DNA of 46,585 nucleotides from contig JAJYHH010000077.1 in the NCBI GenBank assembly GCA_021784845.1, positions 1-46,585 of the forward strand, written 5' to 3'. The notes beneath the pieces are model-generated. The model searched no databases, had not been told where the DNA came from, and saw only the letters and a list, made by a program, of their open reading frames with translations. Below, one piece after another: positions 8,579 to 16,648 of this stretch. Every line of letters begins with the position of its first letter. Position 1 is the first letter of the stretch. The DNA comes from Pseudomonadota bacterium. Its GTDB lineage: Bacteria > Pseudomonadota > Gammaproteobacteria > Acidiferrobacterales > Acidiferrobacteraceae. The translations under genes were made by a program, and so were the position numbers.

Positions 8579-9772
8579 TTACCGTGTGGCGGCGGGCCGG
8601 GTGCGCAAGCCGATCTTCAAGCCACGACGGCAATACTCGGCGGCCTTGGCCGTGTCGCCGATCTGATCCATCAAACCCACCAGCTGCGCGAAGGTTTCGC
8701 GCGTCGGCTCAAGGTGGGTGGCCCGTTCCGCGTACTCACGCGCCTTCCCGGGCAACTGCGCCGTGGCCGCGAGTTTTGCAAGCGCGACGAGGAGCGCCGG
8801 ACTGTCCGGTGCGGCGGCAAGCCAGGTTTCCGCCTGCGACAGCACCCGCAAGGAATCGTCGGAGCGCAGATCACCGTAGGCGGCAAACAGGGCTTCGTGG
8901 GGGGCGCGCTCCAGAGCGGGCGTAAGCAGAGATTCCGCGCGCTGCATTTCGCCGGCCTCGATGAATCCGCGGGCATGCAGCGCGATGATGGCCGGGTTGC
9001 GGCGCAACGATTTTGGCAAGTCGCGGAAGGCGTTCTCCCACGTTGGACCCGCACCGAGCGCAACCGTCAGCAGTTCGCGGTGTGCCTCAAGCTCCAGGGC
9101 GTCGATTTCGGCGGCATCGAGCGCCTTGTGCCGGCGCAGCTCCGGAATGATGTCGGCGATGGCGGTCCAGTCCTTCAGGCCGCGCGCCTGTTTGGCCAGC
9201 TCCTGGAGAACGGTGCGGTTGCCCGGGTGGGCGACGCGCAGGGCCCGCAGTGTCGCCAGCGACCGTTCGTATTCGCGGCCCATCGTGTACAGGCGGCTTT
9301 GCAGAAGGCCGGTGGCGAGCGCAAGCCCCCGCATCTGCTGGGCCCGGCCGAGATATTCGTCGCGCCGTTCGTGCTGATTCTGGGCCTGTGCGGCATAGGC
9401 GGCGGCCAGGTAATGCACGCCGGGAATGGTGTCGGGCTTGCGGTCGCCGATCAGTTCCTTTTCGGCGGCCGCATAATCGCCCTCGACGATCTTTATCAGG
9501 CCCTCGTGCAGCGCCTGCTGCAGCAGGCGGATCCGGCGGTCCAGACGCCACAGGCTGATCGCGCGCGGGATGTGCAGGACCCGCCGGGTGACGTGAATCA
9601 GGACATAGAGCAGCACCACGGTGGCGACGAGCAGCACGACGAAAAGCGTAAGCGGCATTTCCATGCTGTAGGGCGCGCGCTCGATCAGCACATAACCCGG
9701 GTTGTGCATGGCAAGCAAAGTCGTGCCGACCGTAAAGAGCAGCAGCACGATGACGCCGGCAAGTGTCCTCAT
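8579..9772 (-). CDS. hemY: HemY-like TPR membrane protein of heme biosynthesis cluster
   Basis: 397 residues with two N-terminal membrane segments (about 1-22 and 40-62), then a cytoplasmic tetratricopeptide region. This is the proteobacterial HemY linked to protoheme homeostasis, not protoporphyrinogen oxidase. The chosen ATG overlaps the hemX stop (ATGA); a longer upstream start would read into hemX. It is the last gene of hemC-hemD-hemX-hemY. The helical repeats (for example LGRAQQMRGLALATGLLQSR) support a scaffold role. The precise biochemical function in the family is unclear. Confidence 0.9.
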   Translation of the reverse strand: MRTLAGVIVLLLFTVGTTLLAMHNPGYVLIERAPYSMEMPLTLFVVLLVATVVLLYVLIHVTRRVLHIPRAISLWRLDRRIRLLQQALHEGLIKIVEGDYAAAEKELIGDRKPDTIPGVHYLAAAYAAQAQNQHERRDEYLGRAQQMRGLALATGLLQSRLYTMGREYERSLATLRALRVAHPGNRTVLQELAKQARGLKDWTAIADIIPELRRHKALDAAEIDALELEAHRELLTVALGAGPTWENAFRDLPKSLRRNPAIIALHARGFIEAGEMQRAESLLTPALERAPHEALFAAYGDLRSDDSLRVLSQAETWLAAAPDSPALLVALAKLAATAQLPGKAREYAERATHLEPTRETFAQLVGLMDQIGDTAKAAEYCRRGLKIGLRTRPAATR

Positions 9773-10752
9773 GAGTGGCCCCTGACCTGTCTTAGCAAGA
9801 CGAGGGCGCGATCCAGCGAGGGCCACTGGATGACCGCGGTCTTCGTGCGCAGGCCAGCCAGTTCGTTCAGAAACGCCGTGACCGACGCGTGGCTGGTGGC
9901 GAAGTATCGCCGCACCCAGCGGTCCGCCGCGTCGAGGTTGGCGCGGGCGACCGCAGGCTCGTGCTCGAGCAGGGCGAGCTCTGCGGCATAGAGCCGCAGT
10001 TTCAGGTTTTGACGCAGGAAATACTGGCGCTTTGGCGCGAGCAGGACACGTTCCTCCACCGGCTGCTTGCGTATCCGGATCAGGCGCAGCATGTCGCGGT
10101 GCAATCCTGCCCAGGCACGCGCCCAGAAGTTCTGCGGGATCCGTGCGGGTCTGGCGGCCGCAGGCGGCGCAAAGTGGGCCGGAACGTTCAGGGGCAGGCC
10201 GTCGATGGCGTGGGCCAGAGCCACGAGTTTCAGCGCCATGGATTGCGTGTGTGTATCCGACAGCGCGCGCAGCCTGACGATTTCATCGGCGATCGCCTGC
10301 CGGACCGGCAGGAGGCGGGGGTCGCGTTCGCGCGCCAGATCGTAGTCGGCCTCGCGCAAAGCGTCGAGCGCAAGCGGCACATTGTGGTCGAAATGCAGGC
10401 GGTCGCTGGCCATGAGCAGCAGATCTTCGGCCTCACGCATGCCGAAATTCTGCTGGTGCCGGCCGGCCGCGCCCAGCTGCCTCACGTCCTTGCGCAGACG
10501 CTTCACCCGTCCGTCGGCCACGGCCTGCTGCACGCCGATGGCGGTGAGGCTGCGGCCCATGTCGGTCTGGGCGCGCTCGACTGCCGCCAGTCGCCGGGTG
10601 ACGTGGGCGCCCAGGATGCCCTCCTGGAAGCGCAGCGCATACCAGAGATAACCCAGTCCGATCAGGGTGATCAGCGACAAAAGAAGGGCGAGCCCGCCCG
10701 CCGGTGAGCGCCGGGGGCGGGTGGGTGGTGGCGTTTTGGGTTCGTCTGTCAT
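9769..10752 (-). CDS. hemX: HemX-family membrane protein
   Basis: 327 residues. A short, proline- and arginine-rich cytoplasmic N-terminus is followed by one membrane segment (about 19-40), a coiled-coil-like stretch (AAVERAQTDMG to VKRLRKDVRQL) and the helical HemX domain (MREAEDLLLMASDRLHFDHN). In enterics the homologous gene was long annotated as a uroporphyrinogen III methyltransferase, but no SAM-binding motif is seen here. It starts 20 bases after hemD and is coupled to hemY by a 4-base overlap. It probably organises the heme pathway at the inner membrane; this is family-level inference. Confidence 0.9.
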   Translation of the reverse strand: MTDEPKTPPPTRPRRSPAGGLALLLSLITLIGLGYLWYALRFQEGILGAHVTRRLAAVERAQTDMGRSLTAIGVQQAVADGRVKRLRKDVRQLGAAGRHQQNFGMREAEDLLLMASDRLHFDHNVPLALDALREADYDLARERDPRLLPVRQAIADEIVRLRALSDTHTQSMALKLVALAHAIDGLPLNVPAHFAPPAAARPARIPQNFWARAWAGLHRDMLRLIRIRKQPVEERVLLAPKRQYFLRQNLKLRLYAAELALLEHEPAVARANLDAADRWVRRYFATSHASVTAFLNELAGLRTKTAVIQWPSLDRALVLLRQVRGHS

Positions 10753-10772
10753 ATCAGCCTGTCGTAGGAAGT

Positions 10773-11558
10773 CTAGTTGTCGGGTGTCCCTTGCGCACGC
10801 CAGGTGCGCAAGGCGTCGATGAGCGCGTCGTCCGTGGCGTTGTCGGCCATCACTATGGCCCCTTCGAGGCCGAGATCGGCGGCGGCGGCGCGGATCCGTT
10901 CGCTGCTCACGACCAGCGGTGTCCGGGCGAGCCAGCGCCGGCCCACCTGTCCCAGGGCCTCATAAAGATTACGAAGCGCCTCGACGCTTGTCACGACAAC
11001 CACATCGACGCCCGTGCGCGCCCAGGTCCGCAGCAAAGTGCTCACGTCTGCGGTGGGGGGTGCGCGCCGGTAGCAGTCGGCATAGGTGACCCGTGCGCCG
11101 CGCGCCTCCAGTGTGTCCCCGAGGAGTTCACGCCCCCCTTCGCCCCGAAAAATGACGATGTTCTGGTCGTTGACCGCCTGCAAGGGGGGCATAAGAAGTA
11201 AGGACTCACTATCGAACCGGCCGGCGGGCGCCACCACGGTGTCCACACCAAAGCGCTTCAGTTCGCGTGCGCTGCCGCGGCCGATACAGGCGATGCGCAC
11301 ATGGGGCGGCCACGCTTCCCCGCGCGCGCGCCACAGCGCCATGGCCCGGTCGACGGCGTTGGGGCTTATAAAGATCGCCCAATGGAAGTCGGCCACGCGT
11401 CCGATTACGTCGAGCAGCGCCTGGCGGTCGTGGGGATCGAGGATCTCGATGGCGGCGAAATGGAGCGGCCGCGCCCCTTCCCGCGTCAGGTGTTCGAGCA
11501 GGCCGGCCGCCTGTCCGGCCGGCCGTGTCACCAGGACGCGCAGACCCTCCAGATTCAT
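10773..11558 (-). CDS. hemD: Uroporphyrinogen-III synthase
   Basis: 261-residue HemD, which cyclises hydroxymethylbilane with inversion of ring D to give uroporphyrinogen III. The family is poorly conserved, but the bilobed pattern is visible: RVLVTRPAGQAAGL at the N-terminus, FISPNAVDRAM, CIGRGSARELKRFGVDTVVAP in the first lobe, and YRRAPP, VVVTSVEALRNLYEAL and PLVVSSERIRAAA in the second. The start overlaps the hemC stop (ATGA), as expected for hemCD operons. Confidence 0.93.
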   Translation of the reverse strand: MNLEGLRVLVTRPAGQAAGLLEHLTREGARPLHFAAIEILDPHDRQALLDVIGRVADFHWAIFISPNAVDRAMALWRARGEAWPPHVRIACIGRGSARELKRFGVDTVVAPAGRFDSESLLLMPPLQAVNDQNIVIFRGEGGRELLGDTLEARGARVTYADCYRRAPPTADVSTLLRTWARTGVDVVVVTSVEALRNLYEALGQVGRRWLARTPLVVSSERIRAAAADLGLEGAIVMADNATDDALIDALRTWRAQGTPDN

Positions 11559-12484
11559 GACAGACCGGCCCGCAAGGCGTCGATGATGCGGTCGGCGCCC
11601 TGGTCGAGCAGGTCGCGGGCCACCGCGCGGGCGAGGCTGGCGGCGGTCTTGCGGTCACCACAGCGCTCGGCATGCAGCAGGCGCCGGCCATCCGGTTCGC
11701 CGACCACCCCGCGGATGCGCAGCTCAGAACCTTTCAGCGTCGCGAACACGCCGATAGGCAGGCGGCAGCCCCCCGCCAGTACCCCGCTCACGATCCGTTC
11801 CGCCTCTATGCACGCGGCGGTGTCCGGGTGGTGGAGGGCGGCGACGCAGGCGCGGGTTGCCTCGTCATCGGCGCGGCATTCGATGCCAATGGCCCCCTGG
11901 GCGGCGGCGGGCAGGCTGATCTCCGGCTCCAGGTATGCGCTGATCCGGTCGGTGAAGCCCAGGCGCTTGAGGCCCGCGGCGGCAAGAATGAGGGCGCCGT
12001 ATTCGCCCTGATCGAACCGCGCCAGACGGCTGTTCACATTGCCGCGCAATCCCACGAGCCGCAGATCCGGGCGCACCGCCTGAATCTGCGCCCGCCGCCG
12101 CAGGCTCTCGGTGCCGACGCGCAGACCTTCCGGCAGGGCGCCCAGTGTGGCCCCCGCGCCGGCCACCAGCGCATCGCGCGGGTCTTCGCGTTCGAGGATC
12201 GCCGCGATGGTCAACCCGTCCGGCAGATCCGCGACGACATCTTTCATGGAATGAACCGCAAGGTCGATGCGTCTTTCCAGCAGACCTTGTTCCAGCTCCT
12301 TCGTGAACAGGGCTTTACCGCCGGTATCGACGAGCGGTCCGCCCAGGCGCCGGTCCCCTTCCGTGGTCATCGGCACGAGGGTGATGGTCAGATCGCGATG
12401 ATGGGCGAGCAGGCGCTCGCGCACATGGTTCGCCTGCCACAGGGCCAGGGCGCTCTTGCGGGTGCCGAGGTATAGGGTCGTCAA
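11555..12484 (-). CDS. hemC: Porphobilinogen deaminase (hydroxymethylbilane synthase)
   Basis: 309-residue enzyme that condenses four porphobilinogens into hydroxymethylbilane. It shows LGTRKSALALWQANHV at the start, HSMKDVVADLPDGL, the GTESLRRRAQ motif (usually GTSSLRR), and LRGNVNSRLARFDQGEYGALILAAAGLKRL in two conserved blocks. Cys240 in GGCRLPIG holds the dipyrromethane cofactor. The only in-frame start before the upstream stop codon is TTG at 12484, with no clear Shine-Dalgarno sequence. Both features predict weak initiation. It is the first gene of the hemCDXY operon. Confidence 0.95.
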   Translation of the reverse strand: MTTLYLGTRKSALALWQANHVRERLLAHHRDLTITLVPMTTEGDRRLGGPLVDTGGKALFTKELEQGLLERRIDLAVHSMKDVVADLPDGLTIAAILEREDPRDALVAGAGATLGALPEGLRVGTESLRRRAQIQAVRPDLRLVGLRGNVNSRLARFDQGEYGALILAAAGLKRLGFTDRISAYLEPEISLPAAAQGAIGIECRADDEATRACVAALHHPDTAACIEAERIVSGVLAGGCRLPIGVFATLKGSELRIRGVVGEPDGRRLLHAERCGDRKTAASLARAVARDLLDQGADRIIDALRAGLS

Positions 12485-12499
12485 AGGGGGGCCCGGCTA

Positions 12500-13051
12500 G
12501 TGAGATTCGAGTGGCGTAATCGTAGAAGGTTGGTGGCGCTGACGCAAATGGTGGCGGGACTCGTCCTGTTTGCGTGCGCACCGCGTCTGGCGCTTGCCCT
12601 GCCAAGGGCCGTGGATCTGCGCAGCCTGGGGGCCCTGGCGCTTGCGCGCCGCACGCCGATCGTTCTCCTCTTCCGTTCCCACACATGCCGCTATTGCGCG
12701 GTGGTGGCGCATCAGTTTCTGGATCCGGCGGCCCGTGAGCCGCAGTACCGGCGCGTCCTCTTTCGCAGTGTGTACATCGACAGCAACAGGCCGCTTACGG
12801 ATTTCGCCGGGGTTCACACCACCGAGGCCCGGTTCGCGGCCCGCTACCATATCCGGCTCGTGCCCGACATCCAGTTTTACGACGGTCACGGGCGCCAGGT
12901 CGCCCATCGCCTCCTTGGCCTTTCGACGCCAGACTTTTATGCTTCCTATCTGTCGGCGGCCCTGCACAGGGCGATGCGCGCGTGTGCCCGATCGCCGGCC
13001 GGTACGCCCGGGCGACACCATTCATACACCACAAAAGGAGAAGATCGATGA
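12500..13051 (+). CDS. Exported thioredoxin-fold protein (SoxW/DsbD-gamma-like)
   Basis: 183 residues. From GTG 12500 the protein has a good signal peptide: basic RNRRR, a hydrophobic core, and a probable cut after ALA near residue 33. It continues with a thioredoxin fold with Cys63-Arg-Tyr-Cys66 (SHTCRYCAVV) and a cis-Pro motif (RLVPDIQFYD). An ATG at 12548 would give a shorter, less convincing signal. It is probably a periplasmic thiol reductase or oxidase. It overlaps the next gene, an exported DsrE protein, by ATGA, so the two are made together. Its start lies 15 bases from the divergent hemC start. The redox direction and partner are inferred from context only. Confidence 0.8.
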   Translation: MRFEWRNRRRLVALTQMVAGLVLFACAPRLALALPRAVDLRSLGALALARRTPIVLLFRSHTCRYCAVVAHQFLDPAAREPQYRRVLFRSVYIDSNRPLTDFAGVHTTEARFAARYHIRLVPDIQFYDGHGRQVAHRLLGLSTPDFYASYLSAALHRAMRACARSPAGTPGRHHSYTTKGEDR

Positions 13052-13497
13052 CAAAAGCCCTGATTCAGGCCCGCTTGCTCATGGCGGGTTGCGCGTTGAC
13101 CCTTCTGATGTTTGCCACACCGAGTTTTGCGCGGTTGGTGTCGCATGCGTTTGCCACCCATCATCTCGTCGTCCAGATCAGCAACGGGTCCGCCGCCGAA
13201 CAGACGCTGGTCTTGAACAATGTCGCAAACGTGCTGAATCATTTTGGCCCGGACAAAGTGCAGGTGGAGATCGTCGCCTTCGGTCCCGGCCTGCGGTTGC
13301 TCCTAAAGCACAACGTGAACGGGCCGCGCATCCGCAGCCTGTATGCCCAGGGTGTCGAATTTGCCGCCTGCCACAACACCATGATGAGCATGCACCTGAC
13401 CAAGGCCGATCTGAATCCGGTGGCGCACGTGGTCGTGGGCGGCGTCGTTGAAATCATGCGTCGCGAAAGCGAAGGCTGGAATTACATCCGTCCCTGA
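13048..13497 (+). CDS. Exported DsrE/DsrF-family protein
   Basis: 149 residues. A signal peptide (basic start, core ALTLLMFA, cut after SFA near residue 28) is followed by a DsrE-like fold: VVQISNGSAAEQTLVLNNVANVL, split by the sheet-helix pattern, then VEIVAFGPGLRLLL and GVEFAACHNTM. Cys108 sits where DsrE/TusD-family proteins carry the sulfur-binding cysteine and is the only cysteine of the mature form. Cytoplasmic relatives shuttle protein-bound persulfide; a periplasmic version implies sulfur or thiol handling outside the cytoplasm. The AGGAG site and ATGA overlap with the thioredoxin gene set the start; an upstream in-frame ATG at 12982 lies inside the thioredoxin gene. Confidence 0.82.
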   Translation: MTKALIQARLLMAGCALTLLMFATPSFARLVSHAFATHHLVVQISNGSAAEQTLVLNNVANVLNHFGPDKVQVEIVAFGPGLRLLLKHNVNGPRIRSLYAQGVEFAACHNTMMSMHLTKADLNPVAHVVVGGVVEIMRRESEGWNYIRP

Positions 13498-13505
13498 GTA
13501 GGTGC

Positions 13506-13534
13506 TTGCGGGTGGGTGATGCGGTAACTATAAA
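13506..13534 (+). promoter_or_regulatory. Sigma-70-type promoter before the porin gene
   Basis: TTGCGG (13506-13511), a 17-base spacer, then TATAAA (13529-13534), followed by an A-rich leader and a strong GGAGGA ribosome-binding site 5 bases before the porin ATG at 13575. The -10 box matches 5 of 6 consensus positions, the -35 box 3 of 6. It would let the porin and second DsrE gene be transcribed separately from the thioredoxin-DsrE pair. Confidence 0.6.
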
Positions 13535-13574
13535 GACATAACACAAAAAGGCATATTTCCGAGGAGGAAGGTTT

Positions 13575-14975
13575 ATGAAGAAGTCACTGGTGGCTGCCGC
13601 TGTCGCGGTGGCCTGCATGGGTACGGCTCATGCCACGAACTGGTTCCAGCTGCAAGGGACCGAGCCAAACGGCACGGCGCCGCTTTACAAGGTGTTTGGA
13701 TTCATTCAACCGACGTACTTCTCGACGGGGGGGTCGACGGTATCGGGTCTCGTGGGTCCGGGTGCGGCTTTTAATGGCACGGCGCCGAACTTCAATCTGG
13801 TGGCGCCCCAGCACACCTCGAGTTCGAGCTTCGAGATCATGCGCGCCCGTATCGCCGTGCGCGGTACGGTTCTGCCGATCAGCAACAAGATCGATTACTT
13901 CATCATGGCGGAGTTTGGCAATAACGGCGCCACCCAGGTGCCCGGTGGGTCGGTGGTGCGCCTGACGGATGCGTCGGTGACCTTCAACCAGATCCCGGGT
14001 GCCCGTGTCCGCGTCGGCTTGTTCAAGGCGCCTGGCGCCGAAGAAATGATGATGGGCATACCGGCGATGGACTATGTCAACTTCACCACCGTCACCCAGC
14101 AGCTCCTCTTCAATGAATTCACAAACGGCAATGTCTATACCAATGCTGCCGCCAAACTGACCGGCGGCGCCGGCGGCTACGAGGCCAATGTCGCCGAGAA
14201 CGATGTCGAACGCGACATCGGCGTGCAGGTGTTCGACTGGTTCAACAACGGCCCCTGGCAGTTTACATACGCCGGCATGGTCGGCAACGGCGCGCCCATC
14301 AATGGCACGCAGACCGCAAGCCAGCCGAGCTACTACGCGCGTGTTCAGGAATCCTACATCTTCCATCACAGCAAGGGGCCGCATCAGGCCGGTGTGACGG
14401 CCTGGCTGTGGGGCCATGTCGGCCATGGCCGGCTGAACGTCGGCAGCGCCACTAGCGCCTACACGACGCAAAACTACACCTATGAGCGTTTTGGCGGCGG
14501 CGCCCAGTTTCGCAGCAGCTTCATGACCCCGGGCGCCATGTCGGCCACCGGCGAATGGATGCGCGGCAACGGCTGGATCCTCGTGCCGGCCGCGTTTGGC
14601 CTGCCGCCGGGGGGTGCTGTGTGCGGTGCCGGTACAACGGGTAATCCCTTGTGCACGGGCTCCATCTATCCCGGCCACAACAACCAGGCCGATGGCTGGT
14701 ATCTGCAAGGCGGCGTGTTCGCGACCCGGAATGTGCAGCTCGAGGTGCGTTACGACCAGTACAACCGCCTGATCAACAGCGCGGCCAACGAGCGCATCTT
14801 CAAGACCTGGACGTTTGGCGCGCAGTACTGGTTCTCGCCGATGGCGCGCGTGACCCTGAATTACGCCGTCAACCGTCTGGTCGTGCCGTTCCCGAAGGCG
14901 GCGGGCCCGAACGCCAACCCGGTCGCCAACTCGATGGACAACGTCATCTCGCTGCAAACGACCCTGATGTTCTGA
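13575..14975 (+). CDS. Outer-membrane porin (phosphate-selective O/P-like beta-barrel)
   Basis: 466 residues with a signal peptide cut after AHA (residue 20) and an N-terminal strand KVFGFIQPTYFS. Many alternating aromatic strands follow (FEIMRARIAVRGTV, KIDYFIMAEFG, VRVGLFKAPGAEE), and the C-terminal strand ends in Phe (LQTTLMF), the BAM recognition signal. The pattern resembles porins of the O/P type. Two cysteines, Cys350 and Cys360, lie in one predicted loop and could form a disulfide, which is uncommon for porins. A strong ribosome-binding site and a sigma-70-type promoter precede it. It is flanked by two exported DsrE genes, pointing to uptake or release of a sulfur compound; the substrate is not readable. 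Confidence 0.85.
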   Translation: MKKSLVAAAVAVACMGTAHATNWFQLQGTEPNGTAPLYKVFGFIQPTYFSTGGSTVSGLVGPGAAFNGTAPNFNLVAPQHTSSSSFEIMRARIAVRGTVLPISNKIDYFIMAEFGNNGATQVPGGSVVRLTDASVTFNQIPGARVRVGLFKAPGAEEMMMGIPAMDYVNFTTVTQQLLFNEFTNGNVYTNAAAKLTGGAGGYEANVAENDVERDIGVQVFDWFNNGPWQFTYAGMVGNGAPINGTQTASQPSYYARVQESYIFHHSKGPHQAGVTAWLWGHVGHGRLNVGSATSAYTTQNYTYERFGGGAQFRSSFMTPGAMSATGEWMRGNGWILVPAAFGLPPGGAVCGAGTTGNPLCTGSIYPGHNNQADGWYLQGGVFATRNVQLEVRYDQYNRLINSAANERIFKTWTFGAQYWFSPMARVTLNYAVNRLVVPFPKAAGPNANPVANSMDNVISLQTTLMF

Positions 14976-14992
14976 CCTTGCAAAGGAGCACT

Positions 14993-15505
14993 ATGAGATC
15001 CAGTCACTGGTTACTGGCCGGCGCCCTGGCGGCATTCGCCTTCCAGGCGCGTGCCGCCGACGGGTTCGCGCACTGGCATACCCTGCATATTCAGGTGCCG
15101 GTGGTGCTAAAGCAGGCCAAGGTGGTTTTCAATATGGATCACCTGGCTTTCGTGCCGCACACCCGCGAACCGGTCGGTTTGTCGCAGATGCGCATGATGG
15201 TGGCGAAGTTCACGCGCGACCACACGCACTGGAAGATCGACGGCATCTTCCAGGGGGCGGCAGGTTACATGGTCCTGAACAACAAGGCCTATGACCGCTT
15301 CATGCACGTGCGCACCGGCAATCCCTATACGGGCCAGATCGAAAAACTGATCCACCAGGGGGTCGATATCGAGGCGTGTGGCGTGACGATGCGCGCCTAT
15401 CACTGGGGCAACCGGCAACTGTTACCCCATGTGAAGGTGAATGCCGGCGCGCTTGCGCGCATCATTCAGCTCGTGCAGCGCGGGTACGTGCAGATCCAAC
15501 CCTAG
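14993..15505 (+). CDS. Second exported DsrE-family protein
   Basis: 170 residues, signal peptide cut after ARA (about residue 20). The body shows a DsrE-like pattern: AKVVFNMDHLAF, MMVAKFTRDH, DGIFQGAAGYMVL, LIHQGVDIEACGVTM, and the C-terminal IIQLVQRGYVQIQP. Cys129, aligned with Cys108 of the first DsrE protein, is the only cysteine in the mature chain. An AAAGGAG site precedes the ATG, which lies 17 bases after the porin stop, so the two are co-transcribed. The last 44 bases overlap the convergent rlmJ gene. It is divergent in sequence from the first DsrE protein, so it looks like a partner rather than a recent duplicate. Confidence 0.8.
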   Translation: MRSSHWLLAGALAAFAFQARAADGFAHWHTLHIQVPVVLKQAKVVFNMDHLAFVPHTREPVGLSQMRMMVAKFTRDHTHWKIDGIFQGAAGYMVLNNKAYDRFMHVRTGNPYTGQIEKLIHQGVDIEACGVTMRAYHWGNRQLLPHVKVNAGALARIIQLVQRGYVQIQP

Positions 15506-16301
15506 ACTGGAGCGCATAACGGCTCACGCCGTCTTGTGATAACGCCTGGGCGAGGCGCGGTAGGACCTCGCCCAGGCGGTTTTCCACCCCAAAGGGCGGA
15601 TTTATGATCACCACGCCCGACCCGTTCAGGCGGTTGTGGACGTCAGCCGGGAAGGTCAGCAGTTCCACCGAGAGACTCGGTCCTAGTTCCTCCAGCCCCT
15701 TGCGCAGCCGATCGGCCTCGCGCCGCTCCTTGATCGGATACCAGACCAGATAAACCCCTTGCCGGAATTTGCCGAGCGCCTGCTTGAGTCCGTCCAGGAG
15801 TTCCCGGCGTTCCCGGGCCGCCTCATAGGGCGGATCGATGAGGACCACCGCCCGCCGCTCCCGTGGCGGCAGCAGGGCATTCAGGGCCTGCCAGGCGCTG
15901 CCGAGGAAGATCTGCGTCTGGGGTGAGCGCAACACCTGTTGCAGGGCCGCATGGGCCCGCGGCGCCTGTTCGACGGCAACCAGCCGGTCGTCTGGGCGCA
16001 ACAGGCCACTGATCAGCAAAGGCGAGCCCGGATAGACCCTGAGCGCCGTGCCGTTGTGGCGCGCCACCGCTGCGAAATACGCCGCGAGTTCCGGCCAGTG
16101 CGCCCGTTGGGGCCACAGGCGCATGATGCCCTCTGTGGCCTCGGGCGTGCCCGCTATGCGGTAGAGTCCGTCGCCTGCGTGGGTGTCGAGCACAAACAAA
16201 GGCTTTGCCTTCTCCATCAGGCGCTCGAGACAAATGGTGAGGACCACGTGCTTCAAGACATCCGCCGCCGAGCCGGCGTGAAAAGCGTGTTGATAGTTCA
16301 C
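15462..16301 (-). CDS. rlmJ: 23S rRNA (adenine-2030-N6)-methyltransferase RlmJ
   Basis: 279 residues, the normal family length. It begins with the diagnostic MNYQHAFHAGSAADVLKH. The SAM site is LDTHAGDGLY, the N6-adenine methyltransferase motif is IDPPYE, and FRQGVYLVWYPIKERRE and SGVVIINPPFG follow. It methylates N6 of A2030 in 23S rRNA. The start overlaps the stop of the upstream pyrophosphohydrolase gene (ATGA). Its 3' end overlaps the convergent DsrE gene by 44 bases, and an intrinsic terminator for that gene lies within rlmJ coding sequence. Confidence 0.95.
   Translation of the reverse strand: MNYQHAFHAGSAADVLKHVVLTICLERLMEKAKPLFVLDTHAGDGLYRIAGTPEATEGIMRLWPQRAHWPELAAYFAAVARHNGTALRVYPGSPLLISGLLRPDDRLVAVEQAPRAHAALQQVLRSPQTQIFLGSAWQALNALLPPRERRAVVLIDPPYEAARERRELLDGLKQALGKFRQGVYLVWYPIKERREADRLRKGLEELGPSLSVELLTFPADVHNRLNGSGVVIINPPFGVENRLGEVLPRLAQALSQDGVSRYALQSRVGSARTRAARAE
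15543..15583 (+). terminator. Intrinsic terminator of the porin-DsrE transcript, inside rlmJ
   Basis: A perfect 13-bp stem, CGCCTGGGCGAGG pairing with CCTCGCCCAGGCG around a 10-base loop, is followed by GTTTT. It lies 37 bases after the DsrE stop codon and is oriented for plus-strand transcription. It overlaps the last part of rlmJ on the other strand, around rlmJ residues 240-253. Confidence 0.7.
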
Positions 16302-16648
16302 TCGTAATCCGTGTACTTGCGGGCGCTGCCCCGAACCTTGTCTGCCGGGTACTTCAGCGCATTCTTCGCGATCTTTTCCCGCGCGGCCCGTTCGAGGTCG
16401 ATGCCGGCGCGGTCGGCGAAGCGAATCAGGTAGAGCAGCACGTCGGCCGCCTCTTCACTTACGGCCTGATGCTGCGCGCGGGACAGTTCCTGGCTCTGTT
16501 CTTCTGTCAGCCACTGCAGCTGTTCGACGAGTTCGCCCGCCTCGACCACCAGCGCCATGGCCAGATTCTTGGGCGAGTGGTACTGCTCCCAGTCCCGTTC
16601 CCGGGCAAATTCCGCCAGCTGTTGCCGCAAATCGTTCAGAACCGACAT
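16298..16648 (-). CDS. MazG-like nucleotide pyrophosphohydrolase
   Basis: 116 residues, all-alpha NTP-PPase of the MazG/RS21-C6 (dCTP pyrophosphatase 1-like) superfamily. It carries the metal-binding pairs in VVEAGELVEQLQW (ExxE) and SEEAADVLLYLIRF (ExxD), and the C-terminal NALKYPADKVRGSARKY typical of these house-cleaning enzymes. It probably hydrolyses non-canonical or surplus dNTPs to monophosphates. A GGAGGT site sits just before the ATG. Translation is coupled to rlmJ by a 4-base overlap. Confidence 0.9.
   Translation of the reverse strand: MSVLNDLRQQLAEFARERDWEQYHSPKNLAMALVVEAGELVEQLQWLTEEQSQELSRAQHQAVSEEAADVLLYLIRFADRAGIDLERAAREKIAKNALKYPADKVRGSARKYTDYE

Noticed and set aside
13584-14957. 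457-codon minus-strand open frame
   Set aside because: Antisense to the porin; translation has no recognisable domain or signal.
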